Source: Eutrigla gurnardus
Taxonomy: Eukaryota > Chordata > Actinopteri > Perciformes > Triglidae
Direction: 5' to 3'
Assembly: GCA_963514095.1 (NCBI GenBank)
Contig: OY741267.1
Location: 7,346,048 to 7,410,047 of the forward strand
DNA length: 64,000 nucleotides
Shown here piece after piece: positions 1 to 10,162 of this stretch. The notes beneath the pieces are model-generated. The model did no database searches, was not told the DNA's origin, and saw only the letters and a list, made by a program, of their open reading frames with translations. Positions within the stretch are counted from its first letter, which is position 1. Each line of letters opens with the position of its first letter. A program made the translations under genes and the position numbers.

Positions 1-42
1 AAACACAGTGATACAAAGTGTGGAAGAGGCTGTACAAAAAGC
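1..42 (+). other. RSS of a V segment truncated by the window edge
   Basis: A consensus heptamer CACAGTG (4-10), a 23-bp spacer (11-33) and nonamer ACAAAAAGC (34-42) form a 23-type recombination signal. The coding V exon lies outside the window; only its last three bases are visible. The spacer and nonamer are the same type as those of V8 at 51689-51727, and the following 2 kb are homologous as well, so the missing segment is a paralogue of V8. Confidence 0.85.
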
Positions 43-384
43 TGAACTCAGATATCTGACTACTCTTCAAAGAGGAGGGAAGTGGTATTGAAACCCCAGC
101 TTCATATCAGATATCAGACTCTGATCATTCCTGTTTCATCAGAGTCACTGTGGTTACAGCTGCTCATGAAACACTGTAGGAGGATTCACATGAGCACCGA
201 ATCCACATCAGTGCCAAACCACCTGTATGATGGTTCAAACACAAGACTATTTTACAGACTAAATTATTCAGTTTGCATCACAAACATGTTGTTAGGAAGA
301 GTCGTGCATCAAGTTCAGGTGTGTAGTCTGCTCAGTGGTCCCAAGAAAGGTTATTCCAGGGTGCTGGAAAGGAGGCTCTGATCC

Positions 385-1060
385 AGGATCAGACCTCAGA
401 TACAGGAGGAGATATTCATATTCTGTCTTGGCCGTGGATCAGTGGATCAGCTCTTTACCCTTGCTGGTCTGTTGGAGCGGTCATGGGAGTTTTCCCATCC
501 AGTGTGCATGTGTTTTGTGGACTTGGAGTAGGCTTAGGACCGTGTTCTGGTGGGAGTCCTGTGGGGGGTACTACAGGAATATGGGGTACCGGGGTCGTTG
601 CTATGAGCCATGCGGTCCTTGAATAACCAAAGTGAGACTTGTGTCCGTATACTTGTCAAAAGGTCAAAGACATTCCCAGTGTGTGTTGGCCTCCGCCAGG
701 GTTGTCACTTGTTATAGAAGCTGTTTGGGATCTTCATAGACAGGATCTCAAGGCCCAGCCGGGGGAAGGGGTGTGTCGGTGATGTGGTTCTGTTGGCTCC
801 TTCAGAACGTGACCTTAAGGAAGCTCTGAGGTGGTTTGCAGCTCAGTGTGAATGAGTCAGTGCCTCCAAGTCTAGGACCATGGTTCTCTGCAGGAGAACT
901 GTGGAGTCACTATGTGAGTCACCGCCCCAAGTGAGGGAGCTCAAGTATCTCAGGCTGTTTTGCACAAGTGAAGATCGTGGACTGGGGGCCATTTCCAACT
1001 GGGAAAAGGCCCCCGGGTAGGCTTCAATGAACTTATACAGGTTTGACCCCCACAACACTT
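385..1060 (+). mobile_element. Non-LTR retrotransposon reverse-transcriptase fragment, copy 1
   Basis: In shifting frames this stretch reads like the middle of a fish LINE reverse transcriptase: a palm region around 430-620, a sequence resembling the GLRQGCPLSP motif near 690-715, then a VLLAPS-like catalytic neighbourhood near 787-803 and a KYL-type motif near 950. Frameshifts and stops interrupt it, so it is dead. It lies between the truncated V segment and V1 and recurs at 52062-52740 as part of a segmental duplication. Bases 43-384 show nothing I recognise beyond V-segment 3' flank. The LINE clade was not determined. Confidence 0.6.
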
Positions 1061-1126
1061 AGAATATCTGTACAGTTTGCTGTTTGGACTTTTCTGGAGA
1101 TTCCTCCTTCAGTTTGACCTTCTAGA

Positions 1127-1136
1127 ATGATGATGG

Positions 1137-1191
<55 letters not shown>
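1127..1191 (+). repeat. (GAT)n microsatellite upstream of V1
   Basis: Pure GAT/ATG triplets with one interruption, about 145 bp upstream of the V1 leader exon. A longer array occurs at the same place before V9 (52804-52868) and a short one before V4 (33638-33660). The array is therefore an ancestral feature of this V family's 5' flank. Confidence 0.95.
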
Positions 1192-1259
1192 GAAGACTGC
1201 AGCATCTCCATCATTTCTGAAGCTTCCATCAGCCTGAATGCAAACAGACTCCAGCAGGA

Positions 1260-1271
1260 GGAGGAGCTAAG
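1260..1271 (+). promoter_or_regulatory. Shared 12-mer GGAGGAGCTAAG upstream of V1
   Basis: The 12-mer lies 65 bp before the V1 start codon. The same word is found 65 bp before V4 and V9 and 85 bp before V3 and V5, which are a different V family. This is a candidate V-promoter element by position and conservation only; I do not recognise a known binding site in it. Confidence 0.4.
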
Positions 1272-1336
1272 GCTTCATGTAGAAACTGAAGAGCTGCTGT
1301 GTTCTCTCTATTGTTCCTTCAGAACTAGTGAAGATA

Positions 1337-1769
1337 ATGCAGCTCTTTTTAGTTTGGATGATGATGTTCACTTTTCATACTGGTAAGTCAACTTTAACAA
1401 GAGAAGTTGAGTGTTGTCATGAACCTTTTAATACCATTAAATTCAGTTTAAAGAAATACAAATGTGATGATGAATGATTTCTTTGTTCTTTTCAGGATCC
1501 TCTGAGGATTTAGTGAAACCGTTGAAAGATGTAATGCTGGCTTTGGAGGGAGACGATGTGACTCTCTCCTGCAACTATACAGGTTCTGTAGATAACCTCT
1601 ACTGGTATCAACAGAAGTCCAGTTCATCTCCACAGCTTCTCATCAGGGAATATTCAGAGGAAGTTCCAAGGTTGTCTTTAACACATAACAAACCATCTAA
1701 AGAGTTTCATCTGGGCATCTCGTCTGCTGCAGTGACAGACTCTGCTGTGTACTACTGTGCTGTGAGGCC
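1337..1769 (+). CDS. TRAV: T-cell receptor alpha/delta V segment V1
   Basis: Germline V segment encoding the variable Ig domain of a T-cell receptor alpha (or delta) chain. It becomes a functional chain only after RAG joins it to a J or D-J segment. Exon 1 (1337-1382) gives a hydrophobic leader starting MQLFLVWMMM; the donor is GTAAGT at 1383. Exon 2 (1496-1769) follows a pyrimidine-rich acceptor ending TTCAG. Splicing is phase 1 (G|GA), as is standard for Ig-type V genes. The exon is open throughout and has the first cysteine (1570-1572), the conserved tryptophan (1603-1605) in LYWYQQK, and the second cysteine (1756-1758) in DSAVYYCAV. The coding end abuts the RSS heptamer. Paralogues V4 and V9 differ mainly in CDR1 (SVDN versus SVTN or SVNN) and CDR2. 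It looks functional. Use as a TRDV cannot be excluded. Confidence 0.93.
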
Positions 1770-1807
1770 CACAGTGACAGGAAACACCAAAACTCTGTAC
1801 AAAAACC
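1770..1807 (+). other. RSS of V1 (23-type)
   Basis: Heptamer CACAGTG (1770-1776), 22-bp spacer (1777-1798) and nonamer ACAAAAACC (1799-1807). Taking the nonamer one base later gives the canonical 23. The spacer and the 3' flank to about 1865 are almost the same as those behind V3, V4, V5, V7 and V9, and the spacers of V2 and V6 differ by one base. Confidence 0.93.
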
Positions 1808-3693
1808 TTTGGATCAAAGACAACAAGATACTGAACAACATCCACTAGAGGGAGTCACACACTGTTAAATTCAATAGTATTGGTTGATAACATATATTCC
1901 AGATACTTTTCACTCATGAGACACTCATTAGAAACAGTGTTGGACAAGTTACTTCAAAAGCGTAATGCATTATTTTTTACTTGTTACTGTCATTTCAAAG
2001 TAATTAGTTACATTACAATATTACTGTCTTTGAATTGTAAGGCATTACACTACTTTTACATTACTTTTGCATTACTTTTCGCCAAAATAAAAGGAAATAT
2101 GGATTCTGTGTTCTCAACAGATCTTCTTGTGTTCAATGCAGCTCATTACACAGCAGGATGGGATGTTTTTCGCTTCAAAATAAAAGAACGAAAAACGGAA
2201 AAATGACTGTTATCATTCCCGTTATTCTCTTTAAAAACGGAAAACGAGAAACGGAAAACGACTCGTTAACTGATATTAGATATTGTGTTCATGAATAAGA
2301 TTCGGGGATGAAAAAACAGTGCCATTTGTCATTCCAGATGTTAGCGTACGTCTTTTAATTAATTACCCGGAAGGCGCTGTGTTATGCTGCAAAATTACCT
2401 GAAAGCCTACTTTGAGACATTTATGGGAGCTCTAAAACGCTCACGTTTTGAAGTAAACCTACTGTTTTAAACTCGCACCAAAAGCGTTATGACGCGGACA
2501 TAAAAGCGGTTAAAAACCGACGGGGAGAATTGGAGCCTCCGCCTCTTCGCCGCCGCCCCTCAGCTGTTGATCCTCGGTGTGACTGCCGGGGTCGGCTGCG
2601 CTCTGACCGACCGGGAGCCGCTCCGTGAGTCGGTGTCCAGCTCATGGAGCCTGCTAACAACAGCGATTAATTAACACAGTGTAGAGTCACACGGACCGGC
2701 TTTCACACTTTTCCAAAAGTGGAGCGTATGCCCAGGCATGTGCAGGGGAGGGGGGGGCGGAGGGTGCTGGAGCACCTGCCCCTTGATGCCCAAAGTGCCC
2801 TTTTGTCAAAGTGATTTTTCCCCCCTAAGAGTGTGTGTGTGTGTCTGTGTGGCCCAAAATAATAATAAATAAAACAAAATAATAATAATTTAGATCTACC
2901 TTGGTCAGTCACATGATCCACAACGTGCCTTCCTCTGCCTGCCCTGACGTGCCCAGACATGCCCTGCTGCTGAACGCTAAGCTGCTGGAGACGGCCACTG
3001 CTAGTCTCTCGAAACCTCACTTTTTGACAGACAGGGAGTAAACAACTGGTCCGCTGAGTAGGTTTGCAGCGGTATTCGTTTGTGCACGGTGTATTCTTGC
3101 AAGATGACTGACGAAGTGAAGTGAGCAATGAGCATCCTCTGTGTCGTCCAACTCTGCACACACACCTCTCACAAGTTAGAGCCGTTAGTTAACCACACAC
3201 AGCCTGCTGTGGGGGAAAAGTATGTCAGGCTTTTTTTAGTTTCTGTACGTTTCTCTTGTCATGGGCAAAGTGCATTAGAGAGATATCATGTGTTATTTTA
3301 CTGTCAAGCTGTTTTCTCCTATGTTTCTAGAGGCAATGAGGCATAGACTGTTATTTCACTAAAACTATGCAATATACATATTCACATAATTTTGGACTAT
3401 TACAGTATAAATACAACAATAATAGAAGAATTAGAATTTTGATTTTCTCAACCTCTCATTTAATAAATAAATATAATAAGCATACAAATTATATAACTTT
3501 TAGAACCTTCCTGTCTTGCGCAAAGTCGATAGTCAAACTGAATAAAAGAACAAAAATATTTAAGTACATGATTTCTATATCATTTAATTATTTTTTACTT
3601 TAATAATTTAGCACTAGGAGTAATAAATGTCAGATTATGAATGGATTAAATTTGTGGCTATACAGTACAATTTCTGAAAAGGTATGAAATGTC

Positions 3694-3694
<1 letters not shown>

Positions 3695-3739
<45 letters not shown>
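3695..3739 (+). repeat. (GT)n microsatellite
   Basis: Uninterrupted GT dinucleotides inside the hAT element. In the second copy (54115-54135) the run is short and imperfect, so the expansion postdates the duplication. Confidence 0.95.
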
Positions 3740-3743
<4 letters not shown>

Positions 3744-5171
3744 GGATCCCTCGCCAGCTGGATGACAAAGAGCACAAAAGGTAAGAATAACACATGTACC
3801 AGCTATTTACATTGCAGAGGTATTCAGTTAGAGAAAACAACAATAAAAAAACTATTTCAATGTTGTTGTTCTGTTACATTATCTATCATTATGTATGGTG
3901 GGTTAATTATTGATTAGGTGTAAGAGTTGTTAATTAGATTAATCCAAGAGCAAATTGTGCCTTGTTTCCAGATGGACAGGGAGTGAGTGATGATAGGTCA
4001 GATGAGGAGATAGAAGGAGAGAAAGAGGAGATGGAAGGAGAGAAAGAGGAAGACACTGTGCCTCAGAGAAATGAGAGTTTGCTGGGAACAGAAAGCCAGG
4101 AGGAGACAGAGGCTGAAGGAAAGCTGTCAGAGGTTATTGAGGAGCCCACACAGAATGCTGAGGTAGAGGGAGCAGCTAGCCAGGAGACAGAGGTTGGAGT
4201 GAGAGAGGGAGAGCCTGAATTACAGATTACACAAAATGTTGAGGTAGAGGGAGCATCAAGCCAGGAGGAGACTGAAACCAGAGGGAGGCAAACATTCTCA
4301 CACCTACTTGGACTTACCCACCCAAATGATCCTGCCCATGTCCTGCAATTAAACATCAAATATGATGAGGGCTCATTCAGTTGTGCAACAGTACTAGACC
4401 CTGTCAACCAGCGCTCTCATCCTTTCCAAAAAATGAAGAGGGGCGGTCATTTGAAAAGAAATGAAAGTAAATACACAAGCCGCAAAACATGGAAATCAGA
4501 AGGAGTTAATCGGTGGAGAAAGGCTCTGGAGAGAATTAAAGAACACAATGCCTCAGAATCACACATGTGCGGTATGGTGAGGTGGAACAACTTTAAAAAG
4601 AGATCACTGGAGGCAGCTTTTGAAATGGGTGACCGTGCATCACAAGCTACTAAAGACAGGGAAAGAGGAAAAAACAGATATCTTGTGCCACTTACTAGCC
4701 ACCACTCTTTACCTGGCAAGACAGGGCATGCCTTTTAGAGGAGACGATGAGACCCTGTCAAGCCAAAATCGAGGTAATTTCCTAGAGTTGGTGGAGCTGT
4801 TTAGCAAATATGACAGTGAAATTAAATTACACCTGGAATCCATAAAAGAGAAGCAGGGACCTGATAAAAGACCTCTTGTCTCACTCCTCTCCTACAGAAG
4901 TCAGAATGATATGATCAAAGCTTTGGCCATATCAGTCAAACGAGTAATCCAAAAAGAAATCCAAGAGAGCGAAACCTTTTCAATTCTCATGGATGAAACC
5001 ACAGATGCTGCACACACTGAACAGGTTTCTTTTGTTATCAGGTACATGCAAATCAAGGAGTGCTTTCTTCAGGTGTGTAACGTTCATACCACAAGTGGAG
5101 GTGCTCTTGAAAAGGTAGTGATAGCTCTACTGGAAGAAAATGATCTAAAGTTGGAAAACACCAGGGGTCAA
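3738..5171 (+). pseudogene. hAT transposase remnant with DUF4371-type region, copy 1
   Basis: An acidic, glutamate-rich N-terminal stretch (3965-4290) follows an acceptor at about 3971 and runs openly to 4738. A second overlapping frame (4620-5255) then carries residues typical of the DUF4371 / zinc-finger MYM-like hAT transposases: RGDDETLSSQN, NFLELVELFSKYD and FSILMDETTDAAH, the last holding a conserved aspartate. The frame change near 4620-4740 means there is no single intact reading frame. The protein is cut at 5171 by an inserted element; 41 more codons resume at 10050-10162 (YDGAANMS, HCQAHC). The C-terminal dimerisation domain is missing here but present in copy 2. Confidence 0.75.
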
Positions 5172-6008
5172 CAAGAGAGTCTAGCTGCAGACATCCACCC
5201 ACACGCACTTCCGCTGCAGACAGAAACATCCACCCACACGCCGGAAATCAGATAATTAAAAAATAAAAATCGGAAAATAAAATAAAAATCGGGCGTTATG
5301 ATGTGTTTACATAAATTAAAGGGCGTTAAGTAATGTGTTTACATAAATGAACGAAATAAATTAAGTTATAAAATTGGATAAACGCTTCCGGTTTTGGACA
5401 GAAGACCTGACACTCGCTGTTCACTTTAAGCTGGAGCTTATGGCTCTTCTCTTTCTGTAAATACACACACCTTATTCAGATTCCCTCTGTGTTATACTGC
5501 AATCATCTCAATTTAATATTTGATAGGACACAAACTGATACTCGTATTGTAAAGCTGAAGGGCATCAGAGATTGAGGCTAATAATTATTTTAAATACTAT
5601 GTATGAGTGGACAGGAATAGTTAGAACAATTCCCCTTTAGCTTCACCTTTTCTGACATATTTATATTAGGTCTAGCTATGTTACATTCTGTTGTCTTAAT
5701 ATCATAAGGTTCGACTGCATTCCAACATAATTTATCATATGTTATTAGCACTTTTGCATTCGTAAATTCTTACTCTGAACCATCATTCATTTAATATCTG
5801 GCTCTAATTGTCTATAATATTGTCTTACCTTGTGCTGCTGGACCACCTTATTTGCCCATATTTAAATACGACAAACTCAAGTCTGTGTTTTAACTTAGCT
5901 CTGTGTGTAACCAAAGTGAATAAGTAATGTCATACAAAAAATCAATACATTGTAAACGTTATAACACTTTATTAAGAACACTCAACAGATAACTGAACTC
6001 AGAACCTC

Positions 6009-6009
<1 letters not shown>

Positions 6010-6076
<67 letters not shown>
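6010..6076 (+). repeat. (CA)n microsatellite
   Basis: Pure CA run of about 66 bp directly downstream of the minus-strand stop codon of the SMC5-like exon. Confidence 0.95.
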
Positions 6077-6077
<1 letters not shown>

Positions 6078-6082
6078 CAATG

Positions 6083-7410
6083 TCACTGGCTGTCCACCCA
6101 GTGACCCAGAAACATGGCGTTGACCCGAAGATCCTCCTCAGCTGCCATGTTAAGGAAGACCTCCATGTCTTCCTGAAAATCAAATGTGAAGAGCAGGGGG
6201 TACTTTTCTTCTTCATCAGTTGAAGAACGTATCCTTTCCAGGAGCTCCTGCTGTTCTTTTGCGTCCATATTCGGAAATGCGGGCTCGACCACCTTCCCCT
6301 TGAGCAAACCTGCATTCTGACGCAGCCAGGCAACTCCAGCCACAATGTTGTAAAGTGGCCCCTGTTTAATGGAAAATGAAATGCCACCAAGTTGGAATAA
6401 TTTTATATTCAATTATATTATTTTTGCAACCAGTTAGTTACTTAAACTAAGACTTGGAACTGTAAGGTTCTACACCCCGGACTGCAGACAAGCCCATCCA
6501 GATAATAACACATCAAATTAGACAACAACGGCACTGTGGTGGGAAACATAACTGGAGGGGGTAAGTCTGTCTACAGAGACGAGGACCTGAAACTGTTGAA
6601 CATTGAGTGAGTTGAACACCAGAATAATTTTGTCCTCTTTAAATACTTAAAATAATGAAAGACCATCACACCTAGGAGGATGGCACATTCTTTACAAAAG
6701 ATTATTGTCATGACTGAATGGTGGAAGATTCAGGGAAATTAAAGATTGTTGTAGGAGTAAATGAACAAAAAAAGAACAAACAAATGCAACTTAACATTAA
6801 CAGCATTAAAAATATATAAAAATGTACTTTTATTCTGGGCAGCAGAGACGGCAGAGGAAGACACAACAGTTGAAGCTTGGGGAGAAGGAGCAGTCGGGGC
6901 TGGAGAGGTGGTGGCTGTCTTGACTGTGATGGGGTTTTGGTTGGATGTATGGACGGCAGCTGAGGTGGAGGGACTGTCTTGCGTGTTTGTGCAGGACTTC
7001 AGGTGTAGATCCATAACCGACTTCCTAATGATCGTTTTGCCACAAAGGGGGCAATGATAATGTCCCCCATCCCTGCAGCTGAGGTTGCACCTGCATATCT
7101 TTTTGTCTAAGATCAATGCAGGCAAAAGATAGAGGAAAATAAGTCAGTGACTTATAAAAGTAAGCAGACACACATTCATAAATATTGTCTACAGACATAT
7201 ACACATACATTCTTATATTCTTTCTACACACATACATATATCACCTTTAAATGTAATGGAATGTTTTATGTGGGATTCCAGGTGGCACTGAAGCTTCGTG
7301 TTTACGGTTGGTTTGAAAGTTGGGCATAGGGGGCAGTGGAAAAGTGTGCAGCAAGTTGTGCAGCGTTTGACTTCTGGCTTTGAATCATCCCTAAAAATCG
7401 AGTGATGCAT
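6083..7410 (-). CDS. Putative element-borne protein: C2H2-like zinc fingers plus SMC5-hinge-like exon
   Basis: Three minus-strand exons can be proposed. Exon B (7410-7245) starts at an ATG right after an AG acceptor and encodes CTLFHCPLCPTF...CHLESH, a C-x2-C...H-type finger; its donor is GTGATA. Exon C starts at 7106 after TTAG, joins in phase 1, and encodes a second finger (CPLCGK...HLKSC), then a Ser/Thr/Ala/Pro-rich tail; its 3' border is unclear. Exon D (6361-6083, acceptor AACAG) is open to TGA and has WLRQNAG, KVVEPAFP, QEDMEVFL and LRVNAMFLG. That order resembles the segment before and into the hinge of SMC5. The resemblance is from memory of the family, not a search. No catalytic transposase domain is seen, so function is unknown and the joining is inferred. 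Confidence 0.4.
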
Positions 7411-8000
7411 CTACAAAAGACAGAAAAAAAATGTTACAATTTATGTTTTAATTGTAGAAAAAATTAAGATCAAAGACGATAAATTCTCACAGCACAGCAA
7501 ACTATTTAAAGGGCGGTAATTCAGTAGTGGTTGTAGTCTAGACGAATAAGTCCCATCAGAGCATCAACTTTAACTATTATTGGCATATAATTAATGATGA
7601 GATATATTTCTACCTCATACTGTACTTTACATCTGTTTCTCTCTCTCATTATATGTTTTATGAACTGTCTGAGCCCCAGCACCCTATTGACTGGGGGACA
7701 TTGAACATTTAGAATCTGAGACAGGATAGTAGGCTATTACATAACAGTAATTCATTAACTTTTATCCGTTTTATTACATTTTTCATCTCTTTTACCCCTT
7801 TTAACTGAACTAAGTGCTATGATCTCTTAGTTATAAACAGATTGTATGAACTAAACAGGCAGATTGAATATTTAACGATCGATTTTGTCTATTGAATGAT
7901 ATCGCGGAGATGAACAGCTGATAGGTGCAACTCTAGTTAAAGCGAAACGAGCTGCGTCAATTCAATTCGTGGTAATTATTTTATTACAACTTAACTCTGT

Positions 8001-8555
8001 TACGACGGAGTATTAGGGCCACACGTGAAGAAAAAAAATATTTTTGCCGTGACGAGATTAAAATCGACACGTCGACTTTAATGTCCACATGTCGACATTA
8101 AACTCAAAACGTTGAGAATCAAGTTGAAACATCATATCGACTTTAATCTCGACGTGTCCATTTTCCGTTCCTCTGTCAGCACGCAGACGCTCCGGGCATC
8201 CTCCCAAGCGTGCAGCGGATGACACGAAGTAGTCGGCAATAACCCTGGGGTCATTGTTTGTGGTGTAGGCCTCCATCCAAACAATATAGCGACTAAAACC
8301 GTCAATGCAACCACTGATGGCAATGCCGCACTACTACAGCGGATGGCTACTTCGTGTCATCCGCTGCACGCTTGGGAGGATGCCCGGAGCGTCTGCGTGC
8401 TGACAGAGGAACGGAAAATGGACACGTCGAGATTAAAGTCGACATGACATTCAACTTTATTCTCGACATTTCGAGTTTAATGTCGACGTGTCGATTTTAA
8501 TCTCGTCACGGCAAAAATATTTTTTTTCTTCATGGGGCCCTAATACTCCGTCGTA
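8001..8555. mobile_element. Fold-back element with an integrase-core fragment in both arms
   Basis: The ends TACGACGGAGTATTAGGGC (8001-) and its complement (-8555) bound an almost complete inverted repeat: the left arm 8001-8260 pairs with 8320-8555. Each arm contains the same coding-like piece, read on the minus strand in the left arm as GGCPERLRADRGTENGHVE. It resembles the centre of a DDE/integrase core with its Asp-x-Gly-Thr-Glu-Asn. A 50-60 bp loop separates the arms. It is non-autonomous, and the gene fragment was copied with the arm. Confidence 0.65.
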
Positions 8556-8587
8556 GTTTTGGACTACAGATGACTGTCAAAAGTCCA

Positions 8588-9522
8588 AGGGCCCTAGTTT
8601 CGTGGCGCAGCGCAGGGCGGCGCAGGGTGGCGGAGCCGGCGTAATGCAAGTTTCGACCTGCGCAGCCTTGCGCACCGTCAGTTTGGCAGTTTGGTGGATT
8701 GCCTGCGCCAAGATGGGTGTGGCGGCGCAGCAGGGGGAGGCGTCACAGATTCAGCTTGGCGTAGCGGAAGTTTCGTGGCAAAAAGCCTCGCCGAGACTGC
8801 GCTGAAAGCTCGCCAGCTCCAACCTGGTCTACTTTCGGCGCAAGGCGTAAATAAAGTCCATTCATTCAATGCGAATCACAGCTGGCGGAGTGGAAGTTTG
8901 GCTGACGGCGCGCAGTGCGCACACGTCACCGAGACCTCACAGGCAGGTTTCCAAATTTCCAAAAAGGCACATTTAAATGCAATAAATAATCACAACAAAC
9001 ACTATTTAATGCAACTAATTGAATCAACACGTGAATTTATATCTATATAGATTGTCCCGTCACATCTGACGTCAGATCAAAGGTGGATGGCACGCGTAAC
9101 GGAAACTCTTTAACTCGTAACGGTTTTTTATAATATCAGCATTGTTATTATTATGATACGCGCGCAGCGCGTAATGAGCGTGGTGGGAGCAGCGGCGCTG
9201 TTTCTGTCATCGGGTTGTCAAGTGACGGAACTTGCACTGAACCTCCCCTAACGCATTAAAGGTGAGGAGAGGAGCTCATTTGATTGGTGAAGATCTGAAT
9301 CGGCTGTATTAATCCCAGTCCACGCCTCGTCTCCTCCTCGTCTCCCACTCACGCCTTCTTCTCCTCCCTCTTTCCCACTTGCGCCGGTGGGCGAGACGGG
9401 AGGTGTGCTTGCACGAGCCTGCGCGGTGCACGAAACTTGCAAAGTCCAGGCGGACACACCCCGTCGGCGCGGCGCAGGTGCGCTGAAAGCTGACTGCGCC
9501 TGGTCTACGAAACTAGGGCCCT
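8588..9522. mobile_element. GC-rich non-autonomous TIR element, copy 1
   Basis: Bounded by inverted AGGGCCCTAGTTTCGT motifs (8588- and -9522). The interior is rich in GCGCAG/CTGCGC words. A second copy in the opposite orientation lies at 60039-60911 and lacks about 60 bp of one end. No open gene is credible; the open frames are a by-product of GC content. The family is not identified. Confidence 0.65.
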
Positions 9523-10049
9523 AAATCTTAAAATCGTTTATGCTCCCAACACATCGACAAATCTCTAAAATCGTTTAATAAGACCGACTATAGGCTACAC
9601 AACGTTTGCAAAAAACATTTGCCTATCTTACAAAAATGACACCTAGCTAGCGTTTGCCACCGTCAGTGTGGATTAAAACAACAAATGCTTCATATTGGTG
9701 TAACGTTCTGTTATTTGTTTGATGAAAAAATCTAAACTTAATGAAACTAATAGATCGGAAAAGAAATGCAAGTCTCGTGCATTTATAATTGTATCGCTGA
9801 GTTTTGAATAGTCACCTACCATAACCTCCAAGTGCAGCTGAGCCGAACGTCACATCTTCGTGCAGTGAGTCCCGTTGTTACACCGAATTCTGCGACCCAC
9901 CGAAAAGTGTGACCCGAGGGGGCGCTGTTGAATAATGTGCAACTCGCGCTCCAGACATCCACCAGCACGCAATTTCCGGCGTGTGGGTGGATGTTTCTGT
10001 CTGTAGCGGAAGTGCGTGTGGGTGGATGTCTGCAGCCAGACCCCTCTCA

Positions 10050-10162
10050 GGGTCAAGGGTATGATGGTGCTGCAAACATGAGCAGACGCTTTAAGGGACT
10101 TCAGTCAAGAATTCTTAAAAGAAATCCAAAGGCCTTGTACGTACACTGTCAGGCACATTGCC
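10050..10162 (+). pseudogene. hAT transposase copy 1, continuation
   Basis: Matches 55672-55778 of copy 2 and continues the reading frame broken at 5171. It begins with the second copy of the target duplication GGGTCAA and stops abruptly at GCACATTGCC, where LINE sequence begins. The remaining 1.5 kb of the transposase is absent from this copy. Confidence 0.8.

Larger units (their letters stand above)
1935..5171 (+). mobile_element. hAT-like DNA transposon, copy 1 (left part)
   Basis: Starts with the terminal motif CAGTGTTGG at 1935 in the 3' flank of V1 and carries remains of a hAT transposase (separate entry). It is interrupted at 5172 by another element and resumes at 10050-10162, where it is cut again. 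The related copy at 53614 lacks about 1.25 kb present here (roughly 2310-3555). Part of that extra block recurs inverted at 21108-22094. Bases 2540-2700 are GC-rich. Nothing else coding is seen in 1935-3690. Confidence 0.75.
5172..10049 (-). mobile_element. 4.9-kb TIR element inserted in the hAT transposase; carries zinc-finger and SMC5-like exons
   Basis: The two ends are inverted copies of each other (CTGCAGACATCCACCCACAC and repeats of CATCCACCCACACGC, at 5184-5250 and 9955-10035). The target GGGTCAA is duplicated at 5165-5171 and 10050-10056 (eight bases with one mismatch). The target-site length and interruption of a known reading frame show it transposed as a unit, most like a hAT. Minus-strand exons lie at 6083-7410. 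Two fold-back elements sit inside it (8001-8555, 8588-9522). Bases 5260-6000, 7411-8000 and 9523-9850 are AT-rich with no gene seen. Confidence 0.75.

Noticed and set aside
82..622. Short plus-strand frames before V1, repeated at 51761-52302
   Set aside because: They are out-of-frame readings of a LINE fragment and V flank; identity is due to the segmental duplication.
3128..3346. 72-codon frame identical to one at 21323-21541
   Set aside because: Both are non-coding hAT element DNA repeated in inverted orientation; no domain or splice context.
6083..6361. A genuine host SMC5 gene exon
   Set aside because: Only one exon-sized segment is present, bounded by transposon termini with a target duplication, with zinc-finger exons instead of neighbouring SMC5 exons.
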